A DNA stretch of 46,577 nt from Candidatus Poribacteria bacterium (GCA_022826645.1 JAJDUM010000089.1:1-46577); one strand, 5' to 3'; numbered from the stretch's first letter, positions 17,374 to 25,739 are shown. Numbers and translations are program-made. The notes: generated from the letters alone by a model not told the origin.

Positions 17374-18024
17374 GAAGCAAAAACGAATCTAATTAACAAA
17401 AGTGTGTATTCTAATCGGTATGCTTCTATAAGAGTTATACCCGTGACTGGTGGATAGGTTCATCCCTGCTATGTTTTTTAAGTGGCCGGGGACGTGTTGA
17501 TATTTTAGTGTTACTGATTTGGCAAGCCGTGCAGTTGTCGGACAATCTGAGAAATGTGCGGCAAACTGTATGAGGTTTCAGAGAATAATTCGGTAATTCT
17601 ATAATTATTCCCAGGCGCCCGGTAGGTGCGGTTTCCAACCGCACCGGACATCGCTCGGAAATTACCGAATTAATAAATTAATCTTCATTCCTTCGAGAAG
17701 TTTCCAAAGTCCCCCTGACAAGTGGTACATCCCGGTTTATCGAGGATTTAAGGATTTTCAAGATAGAAACCGAAAAGCGAAACGGGACTATTTTAGGACG
17801 GGACAGGAGGCATTTAGCCCCAGAGGGGCGACATGTTTATAGAATACGGATAACCCCATACCCCAAAACCCCGGCGGGGCTATTTGTCTGAATCGCAGAT
17901 TGCACTCTCCCACACGAAAGCGATTTATACACACCTCTCAAGTAATTCTAAAGTCTACCATGGTTGCATTTCGCTGTATCTGCTTATAGGCAGGTAATGT
18001 CAGCAGAACCTCGTGCGTTGATGT
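17374..18024. other. Gene-free stretch with decayed repeat elements
   Basis: No credible gene. It contains a short inverted repeat around CGGTAATTC...GAAATTACCG (about 17590-17670), a stretch with AGTTTCCAAAGTCCCCCTGA shared with the family 2 MITE interiors (about 17698-17717), and a family 2 right end (AAGTAATTCTAAAGTCTACC at 17940-17959). It looks like nested, partly deleted repeat elements. Confidence 0.55.
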
Positions 18025-18180
18025 TTATGCGAATTTCTCCCCAGCTGTAGGAACGAAATTCCCCGCCCACTCCTCATAACGGGTAACGCAGGCCTTACCG
18101 ATCTCGCGGATAGTAGGTCGCTGGTCATATATCAACGTCGGTGTGCCAGTTCCGGCAGCCTGACTGACAGTCCTTAATTT
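18025..18180 (-). pseudogene. C-terminal fragment of an unidentified protein
   Basis: A minus-strand frame ends in TAA at 18025-18027. It reads as protein-like sequence including TPTLIYDQRPTIREIGKACV then TRYEEWAGNFVP, with no start codon or ribosome binding site in reach. Composition looks like the end of a real protein, not random translation, but the family is not recognised. It is probably a remnant left by rearrangement among the surrounding repeats. Confidence 0.3.
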
Positions 18181-18258
18181 TGGTAGACAGCGCGGCCAAA
18201 CCGATCTGCTCGCAACACATATTTCTGTAATAAATTCTCGGTATCTGCGTTTTATTTA

Positions 18259-18288
18259 TTGCAATAGGACGCCGTAATATGTTAAAAT
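18259..18288 (+). promoter_or_regulatory. Probable sigma70 promoter for the XRE/ImmA pair
   Basis: TTGCAA (18259-18264), 18-nt spacer, TAAAAT (18283-18288), about 95 bases before the XRE gene. A moderate match. Self-regulation by the XRE protein is common in this arrangement, but no clear palindromic operator was identified. Confidence 0.4.
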
Positions 18289-18381
18289 AAGAATCACAAT
18301 CGTTAGAAAGACGTGGGAGCACTGTTTTCTGCGATTGTTACGCCCATCGTTTTTTACTTTAACTTATGAGAAAGGAGTATT

Positions 18382-18717
18382 ATGATTATGTCTGTTTCAG
18401 CACGTATCAAAAAACGTCGTTCTAAACTCGGAATGACGCAAACACAACTCGCCAAAGCAGCAAAACTAACGCCTGCGGCGATTTCACAGTTTGAATCTGG
18501 TGCGCGTAAACCGGCGTTCGACACACTTTCGAGCCTCGCCGATGCGTTGAAAGTTACTACAGACTATCTGCTTGGCAAGAAGGAGCATGGCTACGATGAC
18601 CTTTTAGCGGATCCGAGAGTCAGCGTTATGTTCAGAGGTATCATGGAACTTTCGGAAAAAGATAAAGACTCGATGCTCGAATTCTACCAATTTCTTAAAG
18701 ATAAAAACGGAAAATAG
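18382..18717 (+). CDS. XRE-family helix-turn-helix regulator
   Basis: A 111-residue Cro/CI-type repressor. The HTH lies at about 7-63: IKKRRSKLGMTQTQLAKAA, then LTPAAISQFESGARKP and LSSLADALKVTTDYLLG. The C-terminal 45 residues are short and acidic/helical and may mediate dimerisation or contact the peptidase encoded next. AAAGGAG at 18371-18377 fits either the ATG at 18382 or the one at 18388; the second gives a more usual spacing. It is followed 29 bases later by an ImmA/IrrE-type peptidase, the usual arrangement in which the peptidase cleaves the repressor to release stress or mobile-element genes. Confidence 0.92.
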   Translation: MIMSVSARIKKRRSKLGMTQTQLAKAAKLTPAAISQFESGARKPAFDTLSSLADALKVTTDYLLGKKEHGYDDLLADPRVSVMFRGIMELSEKDKDSMLEFYQFLKDKNGK

Positions 18718-18746
18718 AAGAATTTAGAAGGATCTGTTGCACAGTT

Positions 18747-19622
18747 ATGAATCAGAGGCCTTCCCGAAAAGATCGGATTGCAAAACAGGTATCCTCGAAC
18801 CCCACCCTGGAAGCCGCTGAGGGCGCGCGACAGTTGTTGCGTGAACTAAATATTCAGGGAATCCCGATCCAACCGCGAGAAATTGCAGAACAACTACAAA
18901 TCGTCGTCTGGGAACGTGAAATGGAAAGCCAGTACGATGGTTGCTTGATGCGGGTCGGCGATACTTGGGGTATCCTGCTGAACAACCTGATTCAATCACA
19001 GTCCAGAAAGAATTTCACCATTGCTCATGAGTTAGGGCATTACTACTTAGAGAGAGGGCAAATTTCTGCCACAGATCATAAAGACACGGTGGCGGAATTT
19101 GTCCCTCAGCATCGCTGTCAGCGCGAAGATCTACGCGGATTTGATTCGCACCGATTAGAGGAGCAACGTGCCAATCAGTTCGCAGTCGAGCTGCTGATGC
19201 CCTCTCCCATTTTTCGAGCGGACGCTGCAGATCTGCCTGAAATCGGTTTGCCCGCGATTGACACCCTTGCGGAAAAGTATTCGACCTCTTTGACCAGTAC
19301 AGCCATTCGCTACACCCGCCTAAGTTCGCATGTCTGTGCAATTGTCCTGTCTGAGGGTGGTCAGATCAAATATTTTGCCTATTCAGACCGCTTTCGGCAG
19401 AATAGCGATTGCTATCTTGCGAAAGATAAACCCCTCCATCCCGATTCGGTCGCAGCCCTGCTTGCCAAAGCCAGCTTGACAAAGGTCAAAGAACGCCAGC
19501 GGAAAGTTCCGTTGTCTCATTGGTGTTCGACCCAATCAGATCAACCTCTGGTTGAGCAATCCCGCCGATTACCCCGCATGAACCAAGTACTCTCATTTCT
19601 CTGGTTGCCGAACTCACCTTGA
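18747..19622 (+). CDS. ImmA/IrrE-family zinc metallopeptidase
   Basis: A 291-residue protein with the HELGH zinc motif at 94-98 in FTIAHELGHYY and the downstream EEQRANQFAVELLMP segment (138-152), whose glutamate (about 139) is the likely third ligand. These are the hallmarks of the ImmA/IrrE (DUF955) group. Members typically cleave a partner XRE repressor after a stress or excision signal, and here the partner is encoded immediately upstream. The C-terminal 130 residues beyond the peptidase core are longer than in minimal ImmA proteins and may be a sensory part. AAGGA lies 14-18 bases before the ATG, so the ribosome binding site is weakly placed. Confidence 0.9.
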   Translation: MNQRPSRKDRIAKQVSSNPTLEAAEGARQLLRELNIQGIPIQPREIAEQLQIVVWEREMESQYDGCLMRVGDTWGILLNNLIQSQSRKNFTIAHELGHYYLERGQISATDHKDTVAEFVPQHRCQREDLRGFDSHRLEEQRANQFAVELLMPSPIFRADAADLPEIGLPAIDTLAEKYSTSLTSTAIRYTRLSSHVCAIVLSEGGQIKYFAYSDRFRQNSDCYLAKDKPLHPDSVAALLAKASLTKVKERQRKVPLSHWCSTQSDQPLVEQSRRLPRMNQVLSFLWLPNSP

Positions 19623-19662
19623 CGCTGTGACGTAACCCGTGGAACTCTTGAGGAGAGATTCG

Positions 19663-20922
19663 ATGGCAAAACCTTTTCGCGTTGCCGCTATCGTAACCAC
19701 CTTTTTTCCAAACAGTCACGCCGGCGTGATAGTCCCCAAATTCCTACGTGGCTTTCCTATGGACGATGGACTGATTGCACCGCGCACCCAGCTCGCTTCA
19801 CTCTTCATCGATCAAATCCATCAAAATGATGTCGGGCGACAAATCGCTCGCGAATACGACATTCCCATCTACGAGAGCATTCGTGCCGCGCTCACTCTCG
19901 GCGGGGAAAGTTTGGCTGTAGACGCAGTCCTGCTCATCGGTGAGCACGGCGACTACCCACGCTCTACCTTGGGTCAAGAGATGCTGCCACGGCGATACTT
20001 CCTTGAACAAATCTGCGGCGTGATTGCCGAGTCTGATCACCCCATTCCTATCTACAACGACAAACATTTCTCCTACCGATGGGACGATGCCCACTGGATG
20101 TACACAACCGCCCAGCAGCTCGGTATACCATTCTGGGCAGGTTCAGCGTTACCGGTGGCTTGGCGACAACCCAACTTTGAGCATCCACTTGGCGAACCGA
20201 TTGGCGAAGCCTTGTCCATCGGATTTCACATGATTGAACGCTACGGCTTCCATGCGCTGGAAAGCTTGCAGTGTCAGGTGGAACGGCGACAGGGTGGCGA
20301 GACGGGTGTTTGTTCCGTCCAATGTTTGTCCGGCGATGCGGTTTGGCGTGCTGCCGATGAAGGGCGATGGTCGACTGAACTCGCTGATCATGCCCTCGGC
20401 ACGATTGAGGAGGGACCCGGGCACCTCGACCCTTCGCAGGTCGAAGATCCGCACGTCTTTCTAATTGAGTACTGCGATGGGTTGAAGGGTGCGGCGTTGA
20501 TGCTAGGCGATAACGGCTATGTCCGAAAGTTCGCCTACGCAGCCAGGCGCGGCAACGCTGTTGATGCAATAGAATACCACACCGATTCGGGACCAACGCA
20601 CGCCGTTTTCAGCTACATGGGGCTGAATATCGAAGACTTCTTCCTAACCGGTATTCCACCCAGTCCGGTTGAGCGGACCTATCTAACCACCGGTATCTTA
20701 GAAGCGGCGATGCGTTCCCACGGCAGCGGCGGCGCACAAATCAAAACCCCGCACTTGGCGATCCGCTATACTCCCGCTGAATCCCCACTTCGACGTCCCA
20801 CAGGCACCCGTCCAACCGGCGCGTCCCTCTCATCGTGGGAGATGCCGGAACCGGGATCCACTCCCACTACAGATTCAATCCCCATCGGGCGCGATGGCAC
20901 GATTCGTGGGCGTCGGCGGTAA
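19663..20922 (+). CDS. Conserved protein of unknown function, weakly Gfo/Idh/MocA-like
   Basis: A 419-residue cytoplasmic protein. The ATG at 19663 has AGGAG at 19651-19655 and is preferred over a GTG at 19639. The start FRVAAIVTTFFPNSHAGVIV followed later by VDAVLLIGEHGDYP and LPRRYFLEQI recalls a group of environmental proteins loosely related to NAD-binding Gfo/Idh/MocA oxidoreductases. A classical GxGxxG Rossmann motif is not visible, so activity cannot be assigned. The last 50 residues (after LAIRYTP) are rich in Pro, Arg, Ser and Thr and look unlike the rest. A late frameshift or a replaced C terminus is possible. It lies 40 bases after the ImmA-like gene in the same direction, but no functional link is evident. 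Confidence 0.6.
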   Translation: MAKPFRVAAIVTTFFPNSHAGVIVPKFLRGFPMDDGLIAPRTQLASLFIDQIHQNDVGRQIAREYDIPIYESIRAALTLGGESLAVDAVLLIGEHGDYPRSTLGQEMLPRRYFLEQICGVIAESDHPIPIYNDKHFSYRWDDAHWMYTTAQQLGIPFWAGSALPVAWRQPNFEHPLGEPIGEALSIGFHMIERYGFHALESLQCQVERRQGGETGVCSVQCLSGDAVWRAADEGRWSTELADHALGTIEEGPGHLDPSQVEDPHVFLIEYCDGLKGAALMLGDNGYVRKFAYAARRGNAVDAIEYHTDSGPTHAVFSYMGLNIEDFFLTGIPPSPVERTYLTTGILEAAMRSHGSGGAQIKTPHLAIRYTPAESPLRRPTGTRPTGASLSSWEMPEPGSTPTTDSIPIGRDGTIRGRRR

Positions 20923-21111
20923 GGTTCCAAGTTACGGGTGTCGGACGATGTCATCATCACATCAGAAATCGCGTTCTTTTATCTCTCGCACCCCGCAATC
21001 CATTTCAATATTTCACTGATCAATGTTGCTACGGTAGGGACGTTACACCACCGCTTCTATCTGCATGTATATCCCATCCAGCGGTAGAAATAAAAACAGG
21101 CTCAATTCTGT

Positions 21112-21314
21112 ATTATGGTGAATTATAGAAATAAGTAGACATTACCTATAACTCCGACCTTCAAGAGGTTTCCAAAGTCCCTCTGACCAATTTCCCCCCC
21201 CCCCCCCGACAAGTCCCAATTCATCGGGATTCCGCCTTGCGGAAGGAGGGGTTGGGGGATTTAGGGGGTTGGCTGTGAGTGGGGATGTCTAAGTAATTGT
21301 AAAATCTACTATAA
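21112..21314. repeat. MITE-like element, family 2
   Basis: The left end starts TATTATGGTGAATTATAGAA and leads to AGTAGACA. The right end GTCTAAGTAATTGTAAAATC then TACTATAA is its imperfect inverted copy. The interior includes a 14-base C run (21194-21207), CGATGAATTGGGACT-type palindromic pieces and GGATTTAGGGGGTTGGCTG. The rest of the 20923-21413 gap shows no gene. Confidence 0.75.
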
Positions 21315-21413
21315 ACAGAGCGAGCCTGCAATGAACTACATGAAACAGATATTTTCTAAGCGTAAGTGCCCCAAATTTCAGTAGGCGGGGCATCTTGCCC
21401 CGCGCAGTTCTTG

Positions 21414-21992
21414 TTACGACTTCCCTACCTCCATACTCGCAAGCAGATCCGGGAGCGATGCCCACCACGCCTCCGCTGCACTGACACACAACAGATGGGT
21501 ATTGCCCGGCACGTCATTCGCGCCTAAGCCGCGCTCGATAATCCCCGTATGTGGATCCTCCTCTAACCGCTTCGCAAGCCTATCTTCCAATCGCTTGCGT
21601 GAGCGGATTGCGGAGATGCCTACAAGTTCCGCCGAAGGCAGGTCCAAGAGGAAATCTACGTTCCAATGCAAGGTTTTGCCCCGTCGTGGTAGCAGATCTT
21701 CGTCTCCCAAACCACATTCAGCAAATCGGCTGAGCATCGCCTCTCGGATATGGTGTGCGGGTTGATCGCCGCTTCGCGTTGCGTGCCGAATGAGCCGCCG
21801 TGCCAACGTGGTCGCACCTTTCTCTGCGAGTGCGGAGCCAACATAAGCATATTCACCAGCAGGGAGTGAAATTAGCTTCCCTTTCTTGAACCGTCCGAAT
21901 CGTAATGTGGTATCCTCTTTGAGACGAATCCGCAGAATATATGTTCCGGCTTGTGACTTGTCGCCGATCATAACAATGTGTGGGTTTTCCAC
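21414..21992 (-). CDS. DUF123 GIY-YIG-like nuclease domain protein
   Basis: A 192-residue protein of the DUF123 branch of the GIY-YIG superfamily. It has GTYILRIRL (the GIY strand) near 17-25, then LPAGEYAYVGSAL (YIG-like) near 43-55, LARRLIRHA with the catalytic-site arginine, and HWNVDFLLDLP. The family is often found alone or fused to endonuclease III; its biological role is poorly defined. The longest frame starts with GTG at 21992, with an ATG at residue 8 (21971); neither has a good ribosome binding site. Cys pairs usual near the C terminus of some members are reduced to a single Cys. It stands alone between two MITE-like elements. Confidence 0.8.
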   Translation of the reverse strand: MENPHIVMIGDKSQAGTYILRIRLKEDTTLRFGRFKKGKLISLPAGEYAYVGSALAEKGATTLARRLIRHATRSGDQPAHHIREAMLSRFAECGLGDEDLLPRRGKTLHWNVDFLLDLPSAELVGISAIRSRKRLEDRLAKRLEEDPHTGIIERGLGANDVPGNTHLLCVSAAEAWWASLPDLLASMEVGKS

Positions 21993-22067
21993 TTAGTCAC
22001 CGGTGAGTTAAGTAGTGGGTTCCGAAGCTCTCTCCCCGTTCTGAGAGTTTTTGACCTACAGGAGAAC

Positions 22068-22259
22068 TATGGTGGGTTAGAGAAATAAGAACACATTTAC
22101 CCATAGCTCCGACTTGGCGGAGTTCCCCAAGTCCCCCTGACAAGTGGTACATCCCGCCTGTCCCGATGTATCGGGGATGTATCGGGGATTTATCGGGGAC
22201 GGGATTTAGGGGGTTGGCTGCGCGTTAGGCGTGTCTAATTGATTCTAAAATTACCATAC
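22068..22259. repeat. MITE-like element, family 2
   Basis: The left end CTATGGTGGGTTAGAGAAAT and right end CTAATTGATTCTAAAATTAC then CATACC form an imperfect terminal inverted repeat. The interior carries ATAGCTCCGACTTGGCGGAG, AGTCCCCCTGACAAGTGGTA and repeated GATGTATCGGGGAT units, all shared with the other copies. Confidence 0.75.
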
Positions 22260-22268
22260 CACTACAGT

Positions 22269-22712
22269 CTATTTCGGACCTCTCTTCATCTGAAAATGTG
22301 TCGAAGTTTCATCGACGATCGTAAATCCTAACCGTTCATAAAAAGCTGTGGCACGCGTGTTAATTCTTAGCACCTGAAGCGTTACAGACTTTTGTTCTTG
22401 GTTGGCATCGTCAATAATACCCCTCATGCACGCTGCCCCAAATCCCCTTCCCTGATATTCAGGCAGGATATAGATCTGATCCACATTGAGCGTGTCAGGA
22501 GTGGTGGACGTTGATAAAAAACCAACGTCGGTCCCGTTAAACTGGATAATGCGAAGATCCTGTGAAGCAAAACGCCTATTGTGGAGCTCTTTTTGATAGA
22601 CCTCATCCCAGCCCCAGATCTGCTCCACATATTCTCGAAACGCTGCCTTCTTTGCGCTAAAAACAAACTCACTATCGGCTGCTTGTGCCTTGCGAAATTT
22701 CAACCCTTCCAC
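22269..22712 (-). CDS. GNAT-family N-acetyltransferase
   Basis: A 147-residue acetyl-CoA-dependent acyltransferase. Motif A reads VDQIYILPEYQGRGFGAACM, with the Q-G-R-G-F-G pyrophosphate loop, followed by the motif B segment NTRATAFYERLGFTIVDE. The frame is open back to 22790, but the GTG at 22712 has a GGAGG ribosome binding site six bases upstream, begins the domain at its normal position and avoids overlap with the hicA-like gene. The substrate cannot be told. It is last in the leftward fur-hicB-hicA cluster, 53 bases behind the toxin gene, and may be co-transcribed with it. Confidence 0.85.
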   Translation of the reverse strand: MEGLKFRKAQAADSEFVFSAKKAAFREYVEQIWGWDEVYQKELHNRRFASQDLRIIQFNGTDVGFLSTSTTPDTLNVDQIYILPEYQGRGFGAACMRGIIDDANQEQKSVTLQVLRINTRATAFYERLGFTIVDETSTHFQMKRGPK

Positions 22713-22765
22713 CCAAGACCTCCATCTGCAATTCAGAGAGTGGTACGTCAGTATCAAGTAAGTGA

Positions 22766-22978
22766 TTAGGCGTTGTTGAAGTCTTGCCAATCAATTTCTA
22801 ATTTGCGGAGGGCAGAGCGAAGTATTCCTGTTCCCAAATCACTGCTACCGTGATCGGGTATAGTTGTTGCCCTTTCGGTCAATGGGTTATACCATTTTCG
22901 ATGAGATCCACCACCTCTTCTGGCTATTTCATAACAACCTAGCCTTTTTAACTTTCGTGCAATTTCTCGGTATCTCAT
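22766..22978 (-). CDS. hicA: HicA-type toxin (mRNA interferase)
   Basis: A 70-residue protein with the double-stranded-RNA-binding-like HicA fold: MRYREIARKLKRLG, GGGSHRKWYNP with the catalytic histidine, TTIPDHGSSDLGTGILRSAL and a closing short helix. HicA toxins cleave mRNA independently of the ribosome until neutralised by HicB. The ATG overlaps the hicB stop as ATGA (22975-22978), which indicates translational coupling and settles the start. The longer frame to 23026 lies inside hicB. The order is antitoxin first, opposite to the classical hicAB order. Confidence 0.85.
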   Translation of the reverse strand: MRYREIARKLKRLGCYEIARRGGGSHRKWYNPLTERATTIPDHGSSDLGTGILRSALRKLEIDWQDFNNA

Positions 22979-23334
22979 AGAGCCGGTTGAATTTGTTCTG
23001 ACGCGGGAACTATCGCTTGAAACCAAAAAGGACTGCTCTCAACAGATGAAGCCTCATTGACAGAGAATCTTGGTTCTAACTTTGGGGTCATTGTTTGAAA
23101 CCATGGATGGTTTATTCGAGTGGGTGCCTCCTCATCAGAGAACTGAATGCCTTCAGGCAATGGACGTCCTAAATCCTCGTATAGCTCTAGTGTTGCAGCA
23201 AAGGCATCCTCAACATTGTTGAGTGCATCATCTACCGAGTCACCGTCGGTCAGGAGTTCGGGTAATTCTTCGCATGTTACGACATAACCACCTTCCGGTT
23301 GTCCGGTTAAAATCACTGTTATCCTGTATGTCAT
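22975..23334 (-). CDS. hicB: HicB-type antitoxin
   Basis: A 119-residue protein. Residues 1-60 match the HicB RNase-H-like antitoxin fold: YRITVILTGQPEGGYVVTCEELPELLTDGDSVDDALNNVEDAF, shown here only as the key parts YVVTCEELPELLTDGDS. The C-terminal half (FSDEEAPTRINHP and onward) is not a recognisable HTH or RHH, so its DNA-binding ability is uncertain. The start is placed at the ATG at 23334, preceded by GAGGAAA; the longer frame to 23505 runs into the fur gene. It is 46 bases downstream of fur and overlaps hicA by four bases. Confidence 0.83.
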   Translation of the reverse strand: MTYRITVILTGQPEGGYVVTCEELPELLTDGDSVDDALNNVEDAFAATLELYEDLGRPLPEGIQFSDEEAPTRINHPWFQTMTPKLEPRFSVNEASSVESSPFWFQAIVPASEQIQPAL

Positions 23335-23380
23335 TGTAATATTTCCTCGTGTAACACAGTTCCAAAAGGCTGAATATAAA

Positions 23381-23797
23381 TCAACTTTGGTTAGCCGCAC
23401 ATGTCGGACACAAGCCGTATAACTCCAGTTTGTACCCTTGCACCTCAAACCCCCTCGCTTTGAACTGCTGCGTGTTAAGCGGTTCAGAGAGCGGGGCATC
23501 AACATCGAGTAACTGGTCGCAATCTGTGCAGATCAGATGATGATGTTCTGTGAGGTTTGCGTCAAAGCGAGCGTATTCGCCGTGCTCCACCTTGTGAATC
23601 AATCCGAGTTCGACCAACACACCAAGACCTCGATAGACAGTGCCCAAGCTGATATTTGGCAGACGGATCTTTACCGCATCATAAACCTCTTTCGCGCTTG
23701 GGTGATGTTGCTGCCGTTGCACTTCTTCAAGGATAATCCGGCGTTGACGGGTAAATCGATAGCCTTCTTGCCTAAGCCCTTCACTTAACTCTTTCAT
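23381..23797 (-). CDS. Fur/PerR-family metalloregulator
   Basis: A winged-helix repressor of about 138 residues. DNA-binding part: GLRQEGYRFTRQRRIILEEV and the recognition helix ISLGTVYRGLGVL. The metal-binding part has HHHLICTDC and LCPTC, two C-x2-C pairs that hold the structural zinc. The short spacing and the sequence of the hinge are closer to PerR-like than to classical Fur proteins, but the effector cannot be fixed without key His/Asp comparison. The ATG at 23797 is preferred over one at 23824 because the intervening codons belong to the TTCATTGG repeat; neither has a clear ribosome binding site. A promoter and palindrome upstream suggest autoregulation. Confidence 0.87.
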   Translation of the reverse strand: MKELSEGLRQEGYRFTRQRRIILEEVQRQQHHPSAKEVYDAVKIRLPNISLGTVYRGLGVLVELGLIHKVEHGEYARFDANLTEHHHLICTDCDQLLDVDAPLSEPLNTQQFKARGFEVQGYKLELYGLCPTCAANQS

Positions 23798-23920
23798 ATT
23801 AGCACGTTTAGTTCGTTGGTTCATTAAACTGATGAACGGTATACACTAGCAGTAGAGCGTGAAACGTGAGCGTTGGGATTCACCATGACTATAGCGGACA
23901 GAGTATGCTTACTGTACTAT

Positions 23921-23941
23921 TAGTAATAGTTCCTATTACTG
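23921..23941 (-). promoter_or_regulatory. Palindrome at the fur-like gene start site, candidate operator
   Basis: TAGTAATAG-TTC-CTATTACTG, a 9-3-9 inverted repeat with one mismatch, AT-rich as Fur/PerR boxes are. It lies just downstream of the -10 element at 23951-23956 and would cover the expected start of transcription, a normal place for an autoregulatory operator. Confidence 0.5.
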
Positions 23942-23950
23942 ATAAGTCCA

Positions 23951-23980
23951 ATTATACTAGAAAGGAATTTGACAGGTCAA
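23951..23980 (-). promoter_or_regulatory. Sigma70 promoter for fur-hicBA-GNAT cluster
   Basis: On the minus strand, TTGACC (23975-23980), 18-nt spacer and TATAAT (23951-23956). This predicts a start near 23944 and a leader of about 150 nt that carries heptad and octad repeats. Confidence 0.6.
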
Positions 23981-24591
23981 GATAAAATAGAAGTTACGCA
24001 ATTCGGTTCGTAGTAGCGCATTTCTTAATCCCGATTTATCGGGGATTCATTGCGCGTCCGGACGGGGGATGAAAAAACAGGCGGCTACAATCTGAAGTGC
24101 GTAAGCCGCCCTAATGTCACAATATGTCACATATTCTCACATATTTTGCATATTTTCGTAAGTCTAGTTGGTAGGGCAAGGAATTTGTTTGTTCGGCTGT
24201 CACATATCCTCACACATTTTTTATCTGAGTGTGCGTTTTAGTGCGTTTTAGTGAGGTGGTTTGGGTTTCTGAACCCTGATTTATGCCGATCCCCCGATAC
24301 ATCGGGGCAGGCAGTAACGGAACACGCGGGATGTACCACTTATCGGGGGACTTATCAGCCAGCTGCATAAGTCCTAGGATTCTCAGAATTATATCTGATA
24401 GCCCCTTCTACCATCTGTGACTATTATTTTAACATATCGGAATGGCATATTGCAAACAAGAAGTCAATCATTCCGTCAGGGCTTACGCGGTTGGTGGCTT
24501 AAAGCCCCGTACCCTTTCCCCGATGAATCCCCCGATAGGATCGGGACAGGCGAGATTAAGAAATGCGCTACTACGAGCTATGGAAGGTATA
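23981..24591. other. Gene-free stretch with degraded repeats
   Basis: No credible gene. Fragments related to the family 1 MITE interior occur at about 23998-24062 (AGTAGCGCATTTCTTAATCC, TTCATTGCGCGTCCGGACG) and 24515-24585. There is also a 23-bp near-direct repeat TGTCACATATTCTCACATAT... at 24125-24147 and 24199-24221, and several CCCGATACATCGGGG-type palindromes near 24290-24310. Confidence 0.5.
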
Positions 24592-25656
24592 TTAACCGAG
24601 CGCGCTTACTACAGCTTCGCCGACCTGTGAGGTTGTGGCTTGGCCACCGAGGTCCGGTGGGAGGGTTTCGCCCTTCTCGATCACCTGTAGCACGGCTGTG
24701 TCTATCGTGTCTGCGGCTTCCGTTTCACCTATGAACCGAAGCATCATTGAGCCGGAGGTAATCGCCGCCAGTGGGTTAGAGATACCTTGCCCCATAATAT
24801 CTGGCGCGCTGCCGTGGACCGGCTCAAACATCGACGGGAATCGACGTTGCGGATCGATATTCCCGCTCGGAGCCAGCCCCATGCTCCCGGTGATAATTGC
24901 GCCAATGTCTGTCAGGATATCCCCAAACAGATTGCTCGCGACCACTACATCGAAATCCTCCGGTTTCCGCACAAAATCCATACATGCCGCATCCACAAGC
25001 AACGATTCCGTCTCTATGTCAGGGTACCTTTCCGCGACCCTGTCGAAAGCATTATCCCAGACGATCATGCCATAACCCTGTGCGTTCGACTTCGTGACCG
25101 AAGTAACCTTGCGTTTCTTATTTCGGGCGCGCGCCTGCTCGAAGGCGTAGGTAATGACGCGCTCGCTGCCGTGGCGAGTAAATACACCAACCTGCACGCC
25201 GATCTCTTCCGGGAACCCTTGGTACTGAAACCCGCCGACGTTGGCATATTCGCCCTCCGTGTTCTCCCGTATCACCACCAAATCGATGTCCCAAGGTCCC
25301 TTGTCTTTAAGAGGTCCGTTGATCCCGGGGAAAAGCGTATTCGGTCGCTCACAAACGTACTGATCGAACCTGCGCCGGATAGGCAGTAAAAGTCCATTGA
25401 GCGTCAGGTGGTCTTGGATGTCGGGATGTCCAACAGCACCAAGATAAATCTGATCGAACTCCGCCAGTATATCAAGCGCATCGGGTGGCATCATGTGACC
25501 GTGCTCAAAATAGTAATCTGAACCCCAAGGAAATTCGACAAAGTCCCATGTGATGTCATATGTATCGGCGACGGCGTTCAGGACCTTGAGGGATTCCTCC
25601 ATCACCTCTATTCCTATGCCATCGCCTCGAATAACTGCAATCTTGTATGTAGCCAT
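24592..25656 (-). CDS. Tartrate dehydrogenase/decarboxylase-like (isocitrate/isopropylmalate dehydrogenase family)
   Basis: A 354-residue NAD-dependent, metal-dependent beta-decarboxylating dehydrogenase that should oxidise a 2-hydroxy acid such as tartrate or D-malate. The metal and acid-base residues are in place: Lys189 in TKSN, Asp222 in LLVDAACMDF, Asp246 and Asp250 in SNLFGDILTDIGA. The adenine-side motif EPVHGSAPDIMGQGISNP fits NAD. LTLNGLLLPIRRRFDQYVCERP and VIRENTEGEYANVGG resemble TtuC/DmlA-type enzymes more than LeuB or Icd. AGGA precedes the ATG. It is followed leftward by gene-free repeat DNA and preceded by the ceramidase-like gene in the same orientation. Confidence 0.85.
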   Translation of the reverse strand: MATYKIAVIRGDGIGIEVMEESLKVLNAVADTYDITWDFVEFPWGSDYYFEHGHMMPPDALDILAEFDQIYLGAVGHPDIQDHLTLNGLLLPIRRRFDQYVCERPNTLFPGINGPLKDKGPWDIDLVVIRENTEGEYANVGGFQYQGFPEEIGVQVGVFTRHGSERVITYAFEQARARNKKRKVTSVTKSNAQGYGMIVWDNAFDRVAERYPDIETESLLVDAACMDFVRKPEDFDVVVASNLFGDILTDIGAIITGSMGLAPSGNIDPQRRFPSMFEPVHGSAPDIMGQGISNPLAAITSGSMMLRFIGETEAADTIDTAVLQVIEKGETLPPDLGGQATTSQVGEAVVSALG

Positions 25657-25739
25657 GTGTGTCCTTTCTGATGTTACTTATCGCATCTGCTATCTATGGC
25701 GCTGATGGGGCGAATGAAATGTGAACCCATGAGTCGTAG

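Noticed and set aside
21194..21207. Run of 14 C as a phase-variable tract
   Set aside because: It lies inside a non-coding MITE-like element, away from any gene start, and homopolymer length may be a sequencing error.
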